Part shown: one piece after another, positions 53,169 to 57,084 of the stretch
Position numbering within the stretch: position 1 is the first letter of the stretch
How the letters are laid out: each line of letters begins with the position of its first letter
Origin: Aquimarina agarivorans
Lineage (GTDB): Bacteria > Bacteroidota > Bacteroidia > Flavobacteriales > Flavobacteriaceae
NCBI RefSeq assembly: GCF_000218485.1
Contig: NZ_AFPB01000022.1
Span: 1 to 57,084 of the forward strand
DNA length: 57,084 bases
Reading direction: 5' to 3'
The notes under the pieces: generated by a model
Database searches by the model: none
What the model saw: only the letters and a program-made list of their open reading frames with translations
What the model was told of the DNA's origin: nothing
Translations under genes and position numbers: made by a program

Positions 53169-54563
53169 ATGATTTTGAAGTTTACATTTTCAGGTTACTA
53201 CACCGCTATTTTAACGTTGGTATTACTTACAACTAGCTGTGCCACCTACAATTCTAAAAGTGAAATTTTCCAAGCAAAATTACAGCAAGGTAATATTGAA
53301 GGAGCTTTAGCATCAGTGGAAAAAAATAAATTTTTATTAAAACCACGCAATAAACTACTTTATTTATTAGAAAAAGGAAAGCTTTCTTATTTAAAAGGGG
53401 ATTATAATGCAAGTAACTTACTATTTAATCAAGCTGATAATTTAATTGAGTCTAATGTTAGTTCAGTAGGGAGTCAAATTTTAGGAACTTTACTCAATCC
53501 TGAAAAAGAAACTTATAAAGGAGAGGATTTCGAAAAAGTAGCTATTCATTACTATAAAGCATTAAATTATGCCTTTTTAAACCAGTATGATGAGGCTTTG
53601 GTGGAAGCTAAACGAATCAATTTACAATTGCTTCAGCTTAATGAAAAATATCCACAAGGAAAAAAGAACCACTATAAGGACGATGCTTTTGCGCATAATT
53701 TGCAAGGCTTATTGTATGAAGCTTTGGGAGATATCAATAATGCGTTTATAGCATACCGAAACGCAGTCGATCTTTACTTACAAAATAATGGTATTTATAT
53801 GGGGGTAGCCGTGCCAGATCAATTAAAGCAGGATTTGTTAAGAACAGCTACGGATATAGGTTTTGCAGATCAAGTTATTCGTTATGAGGAAAAATTAAAT
53901 ACAAAATATCAATCTGGCTCAAAGGATAATGAAGTTGTTGTTTTTTGGGAAAATGGACTAGTGCCTTATAAAGATCAAACCTTTTTTACTTTTACAATAT
54001 TGCCAGGCAATAGAGTAGGTTATGTAACAGTTGTAAATGAAGAGTTAGGAATAGATTTACCATTGCCAATAGATACGGGAGGAGATAATAAATCTGATTT
54101 CTCTGATTTAGACGTGTTTAATATATCATTTCCAAAATATGTACGTCGTAATGCATTTTATAAAAATGCAACAATACAAGTTGAAGGAAGGTCTTTTCCA
54201 ATGCAACTAGCTGAAAATTACGAAGAAATAGCCTTTACCACGCTTAAGGACAGGAGATTCAGAGACATAGGAAAAGCAGCCCTAAGGTTAGCGGCAAAAA
54301 AGGTATCGCAATACGCACTCAAAAACCAAAATGAAGATTTGGGAGCATTGTTAGGATTGTTTAATGCATTAACCGAAGGTGCGGATACCAGAAATTGGCA
54401 AAGTCTACCAAGTCACATTTATTACACGCGGGTACCTTTAAAGCAAGGTGAAAATACATTAACATTTAAAGCTGGTAATAATGATATCGATCAAGAAATA
54501 AAAGTGCAATCCAAAGGAACGCTTCAGTTTCAAAAAGTGGTCACGCCTAAAGTTTACAGGTGA
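53169..54563 (+). CDS. COG3014-family TPR lipoprotein
   Basis: A 464-residue lipoprotein (signal to about residue 22, lipobox LLTTSCATYN). TPR-like helical pairs (about 28-225) include GNIEGALASVEKN, YNASNLLFNQADNLIES, YDEALVEAKRI and GDINNAFIAYRNAVDLY. A beta-rich second half (about 255-464) contains VVVFWENGLVPYKDQ. The COG3014 family is regularly encoded beside LpoB-type proteins, and its role in the envelope is not defined. It is separated from lpoB by a terminator and thus has its own promoter in the 170-bp gap, which I could not identify. The following dehydrogenase gene has its own promoter. Confidence 0.85.
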   Translation: MILKFTFSGYYTAILTLVLLTTSCATYNSKSEIFQAKLQQGNIEGALASVEKNKFLLKPRNKLLYLLEKGKLSYLKGDYNASNLLFNQADNLIESNVSSVGSQILGTLLNPEKETYKGEDFEKVAIHYYKALNYAFLNQYDEALVEAKRINLQLLQLNEKYPQGKKNHYKDDAFAHNLQGLLYEALGDINNAFIAYRNAVDLYLQNNGIYMGVAVPDQLKQDLLRTATDIGFADQVIRYEEKLNTKYQSGSKDNEVVVFWENGLVPYKDQTFFTFTILPGNRVGYVTVVNEELGIDLPLPIDTGGDNKSDFSDLDVFNISFPKYVRRNAFYKNATIQVEGRSFPMQLAENYEEIAFTTLKDRRFRDIGKAALRLAAKKVSQYALKNQNEDLGALLGLFNALTEGADTRNWQSLPSHIYYTRVPLKQGENTLTFKAGNNDIDQEIKVQSKGTLQFQKVVTPKVYR

Positions 54564-54596
54564 TTGGTAAAAAAAACTTAGAAATTAGTATTTTTG
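54564..54596 (+). promoter_or_regulatory. Promoter of the 2-hydroxyacid dehydrogenase gene
   Basis: TTG at 54564-54566 and TATTTTTG at 54589-54596 with a 22-base spacing, within the normal -33/-7 range. The -7 box ends 6 bases before the ATG at 54603, so the transcript should have almost no leader. Confidence 0.6.
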
Positions 54597-54602
54597 CACC
54601 TT

Positions 54603-55547
54603 ATGAAAATACTACATTTAGACAACAACCACCCTTTGTTAAAGCAGCAACTTCAAGCAGCTGGATTTCAAAATGACGAAGATTATACATCATCTAAATC
54701 AGATGTAGAAAATAAAATTGCAGTTTATGACGGTATCGTTATTCGTAGTCGTTTTAAAATTGATGCTCAATTTTTAGATGCAGCTAAAAACCTGAAATTT
54801 ATTGCAAGAGTAGGCGCAGGTTTAGAAAGTATTGACCTGGATGAAGCAGCAAAAAAAAATATACAACTATTTTCAGCGCCCGAAGGTAATCGAAATGCGG
54901 TTGCCGAACATACGCTGGGTATGATTTTAAGTTTATTCAATAAATTGAACATTGCTAATAGTCAAATAAAACAAGGGCAATGGTTAAGGGAAGCTAACCG
55001 GGGTATCGAATTAGATGGATTAACCGTAAGTCTAATAGGCTACGGAAATATGGGGAAGGCATTTGCGAAAAAATTAAGAGGTTTTAACGTTGAAGTCTTA
55101 TGCTACGATATTAAAAGTGATGTCGATGACAGTAATGCAGAGCAAGTAGATTTGGATGAAGTTTTTGAAAAAACAGATGTCTTAAGCATTCACACCCCTT
55201 GGACACCATTAACCAACCAAATGATTAATGCTCACTTTATTTCTAAATTTAAAAAATCATTTTGGTTCTTTAATACAGCACGAGGCAAAAGTGTGATAAC
55301 AAAAGATTTGGTAGCGGCATTAAAATCGGGTAAAGTTTTAGGAGCGGGCTTGGATGTGTTGGAATATGAAAAACTTTCCTTTGAAAAATTATTTGCTGAT
55401 TCCAATCAAATGCCAGCTGCTTTCAAGGAATTACTCGAGTTTGACAATGTATTGTTGAGTCCTCATGTAGCAGGTTGGACCGTACAAAGTAAAGAAAAGT
55501 TAGCCCAAACTATAGTGGATAAAATTCTATCTATTTACCATTCTTAA
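54603..55547 (+). CDS. D-2-hydroxyacid dehydrogenase (phosphoglycerate dehydrogenase-like)
   Basis: A 314-residue NAD-dependent enzyme. It has an N-terminal substrate-binding domain (KILHLDNNHPLLKQQL), the Rossmann dinucleotide motif LIGYGNMGKAFAKKL (about residue 145) and the catalytic Arg in FNTARGKSV. The catalytic Glu (LDVLEYEKL) and His (LSPHVAGWT) near the C-terminus complete the active site. It lacks the ACT regulatory domain of long SerA forms, so it could oxidise phosphoglycerate or another 2-hydroxyacid. The start at 54603 is chosen because an in-frame TTG at 54594 lies inside the -7 box. Confidence 0.92.
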   Translation: MKILHLDNNHPLLKQQLQAAGFQNDEDYTSSKSDVENKIAVYDGIVIRSRFKIDAQFLDAAKNLKFIARVGAGLESIDLDEAAKKNIQLFSAPEGNRNAVAEHTLGMILSLFNKLNIANSQIKQGQWLREANRGIELDGLTVSLIGYGNMGKAFAKKLRGFNVEVLCYDIKSDVDDSNAEQVDLDEVFEKTDVLSIHTPWTPLTNQMINAHFISKFKKSFWFFNTARGKSVITKDLVAALKSGKVLGAGLDVLEYEKLSFEKLFADSNQMPAAFKELLEFDNVLLSPHVAGWTVQSKEKLAQTIVDKILSIYHS

Positions 55548-55639
55548 TTAAATTTTTGTTTTTAAATTAATAAACTCAAATATCATTGCATGAGCAAGAG
55601 TTTTGTTTTAGTTTAAAGTATCATTCGAAAAAGAGTCTT

Positions 55640-55672
55640 TTTAAATGGAAAGTTTAATGTCGGAAACGGTAT
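55640..55672 (+). repeat. Dispersed intergenic repeat, copy 3
   Basis: TTTAAATGGAAAGTTTAATG followed by TCGGAAACGGTAT, in the 248-bp gap before the TM2 gene. It is nearly identical to copy 2 at 49719-49750. The preceding TTCGAAAAAGAGTC resembles sequence before copy 1. Confidence 0.6.
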
Positions 55673-55795
55673 ATTATTTCAAAATAATTAAAAAGTCATT
55701 TTTTTTACCTTTTTTTAAATTTTATTGGGAATAAAAAAGAGAAATCATCTTTTATTTACGTTATTAAAATTAATATCTATTTATTAAATTGCAAT

Positions 55796-56078
55796 ATGTC
55801 AGGAACTATTGAGCAATTAAAAACAACGCCAAAATCGCTGGACTATTTTGATGAAAATAGAAGGCTAATTTCTGCAATATTAGCTGTATTAGTTGGTGGA
55901 CTAGGTATCCATAAGTTTTATTTAGGGTATACTAGAGCAGGTTTTTTGGCAATTTTTATTGTTTTTTGTTTTTGGAATAAGTGTTTTGATAGCCTTAATT
56001 GAGGCTATTAATTACCTGTCAAAAACTGATGAAGAATTTTACGAAACCTATATCAAGAATAAGAAAGCTTGGTTTTAA
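55796..56078 (+). CDS. TM2-domain membrane protein, frameshifted
   Basis: The uninterrupted frame stops at 56002 after 68 residues, but the TM2 domain is only half complete: a soluble N-terminus (FDENRRLISAILAVLVGGLGIHKFYLGYTRAGFLAIF) and then an odd tail. Removing one T from the T6 run at 55962-55967 continues as FVFGISVLIALIEAINYLSK and TDEEFYETYIKNKKAWF to a TAA at 56078, a normal 93-residue TM2 protein with the second helix and DxEFYE-type end. TM2 proteins are small inner-membrane proteins without a defined function. The DUF6428 gene starts 10 bp further on. Confidence 0.8.
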
Positions 56079-56088
56079 TACATAAACT

Positions 56089-56571
56089 ATGATTGTTAAA
56101 GAATTTATTGATGCACTTTCAGCAAATCAGGAAAAAGAATTGCTTTTTGAATATGCTCCAGGGATGTTAGTAGGTGCCAATTACCATATTACCGAAGTAA
56201 AAAATGTGCATGTAGATAGTGTGGACTGTGGCGGGCAATCCGATAGCTGGGATGAAACTATAGTGCAATTATGGGAAAGTCCCGATGAAATAGGAAAAAA
56301 AGATTTCATGACAGTCAATAAAGCCCTTCAAATATTAAAACGCGTATCAAAAGTAAAAGCCTTTAAGTCCAACTCTTTGGTAAAAATTGAATACAGCAAT
56401 TCGCAATTTCATACAGCTAACCTAGATGTAACTACAATTAGATCAAACGGAAATCAATTAATTTTGTCGTTACATGTAGCATCAACGGACTGCAAAGCAA
56501 AAGAATTGTGTGGCGTACCACAGCCAGCGGAAGAAGTAAATAGTTGTACGCCAGGGGGCGGTTGCTGTTAA
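56089..56571 (+). CDS. DUF6428-family protein (arsenic-locus associated)
   Basis: A 160-residue soluble protein: MIVKEFIDALSANQEKELLF, then YHITEVKNVHVDSVDCGGQSDSWDETIVQLWE and a Cys-rich C-terminus (DCKAKELCGVPQPAEEVNSC ... TPGGGCC). I recognise this as the DUF6428 type found in Bacteroidota ars loci between an ArsR regulator and an arsenate reductase or efflux gene. The terminal Cys cluster would suit As(III) or another soft metal (inference). No arsR lies upstream in the window. The broken acetyltransferase gene follows by one base. Confidence 0.75.
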   Translation: MIVKEFIDALSANQEKELLFEYAPGMLVGANYHITEVKNVHVDSVDCGGQSDSWDETIVQLWESPDEIGKKDFMTVNKALQILKRVSKVKAFKSNSLVKIEYSNSQFHTANLDVTTIRSNGNQLILSLHVASTDCKAKELCGVPQPAEEVNSCTPGGGCC

Positions 56572-57081
56572 ATGATGGAGCTACAAGGTTTTCAAATAAG
56601 GAGATTAACACATCTGGACTGGGGGAGTATATCTTCAAATATACGCCGAAGGTCTGGATACTGGTGTGGCATCATTCGAAACAGGAGTACCTTCTTGGAA
56701 AGTATGGAATCAAGCCAATGATGATCAGTGTCGGTTAGTGGTTAGCCTTAATAAACAAGTAGTAGCTTATGCAGCGTTACTTCCAGTGTCTTTAAGGCCT
56801 CAATTTAGTGGTGTAGCTGAGGTGTCATATATGTGTCAGCAGCATATCGAGGTGTTGGAGCAGGAGCTAAATTGCTAAAAGAACTTATACGAACAAGCGA
56901 AGTTTTTGAATGTTAGACATTACAAGTATCTATTTTCAAGGAAAATACATCAGCACTCACACTATGTAAAAACCTAGGTTTTGTAGAAATTGGCAAACGC
57001 GAAAAATTAGCCAAACGAAATGGGAAATGGTACGATGTAATCATGCTAGAGCGCCGAAGTTCAGTAGTGGGTAATGACTAA
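56572..57081 (+). pseudogene. Broken GNAT acetyltransferase, ArsN1/phosphinothricin acetyltransferase-like
   Basis: The 170-codon frame is intact only if two single-base lesions and one nonsense codon are undone. A +1 near 56633 turns SISQIYAEG into SISSNIRR; a -1 near 56826 breaks EVS(I)YVSAAYRGVGAGAKLL; and TAG at 56914-56916 replaces what should be Trp in FECWTLQVSIF. The reconstruction reads as a complete GNAT protein of the PAT/ArsN1 type: TGVASFETGVPSW, VVAYAALLPVSLR, the acetyl-CoA loop YRGVGAGAKLL and the ending GKWYDVIMLERRS. ArsN1 acetylates arsinothricin or phosphinothricin. As written it should make no functional enzyme. It lies at the window edge, directly after the DUF6428 gene. 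Confidence 0.85.
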
Positions 57082-57084
57082 TTT

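Noticed and set aside
54594..54602. TTG start for the hydroxyacid dehydrogenase
   Set aside because: It lies within the TATTTTTG promoter box and would be upstream of the likely transcription start.

Overview
The window is chromosomal DNA from a member of the Flavobacteriia (Bacteroidota). The evidence is AT-rich sequence, a very large SprA with two substrates carrying type IX secretion C-terminal sorting domains, -7 boxes of the Bacteroidota form TAnnTTTG, and the order maeB-ruvA-sprA-gcvH-vanZ-tonB-cyoE-cox3-cox3-cox4, which I recognise from this group. The algal-polysaccharide genes suggest a marine lifestyle (inference).

Layout. (1) 61-12958 is a minus-strand envelope-stress region: YjfI (DUF2170), PspA/IM30, a YbjQ protein with an odd tail over a hidden 38-residue membrane ORF, a YqiJ-like OB-fold membrane protein, a YqiK-like flotillin, a broken lipoprotein gene, a serine hydrolase and a 1634-residue AAA ATPase. 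A divergent XRE regulator with a degenerate S24-like domain sits at its head. This is the best candidate here for a little-described system. (2) 13030-18518 holds a lipocalin-like protein, a beta-helix/fascin-like secreted protein and a GH117-like glycosidase, with a tandem AAACTACCCCC-type operator candidate. (3) 18897-23497 carries waaA (frameshifted), an unknown gene, a deoxynucleoside kinase, an unknown secreted protein and queG. (4) A heptamer repeat array runs up to the start codon of maeB, followed by ruvA, sprA, gcvH, a VanZ-like gene, tonB and a haem/cytochrome oxidase assembly operon (36024-38916). (5) 39014-40944 has an S24/LexA-like regulator with visible operators facing a small unknown gene, then a lipoprotein built of 11-residue repeats. 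(6) 41029-47771 carries mgsA, an NlpC/P60 lipoprotein, lpxB, a small membrane protein, surE, and divergently prc and an ABC permease. (7) 48016-55547 holds a secreted nuclease, a beta-barrel protein, dgt, membrane and secreted unknowns, lpoB with its COG3014 partner, and a 2-hydroxyacid dehydrogenase. (8) 55796-57081 holds a frameshifted TM2 gene, a DUF6428 gene and a broken ArsN1/PAT-like acetyltransferase, probably the edge of an arsenic-related locus.

Five genes carry single-base length changes, three of them extra bases in or beside short T or A runs. The waaA case, in a gene expected to be important, suggests that some are sequence errors. The acetyltransferase, with two shifts and a nonsense codon, looks more like real decay. 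I found no tRNA, rRNA, CRISPR array, transposase or prophage.
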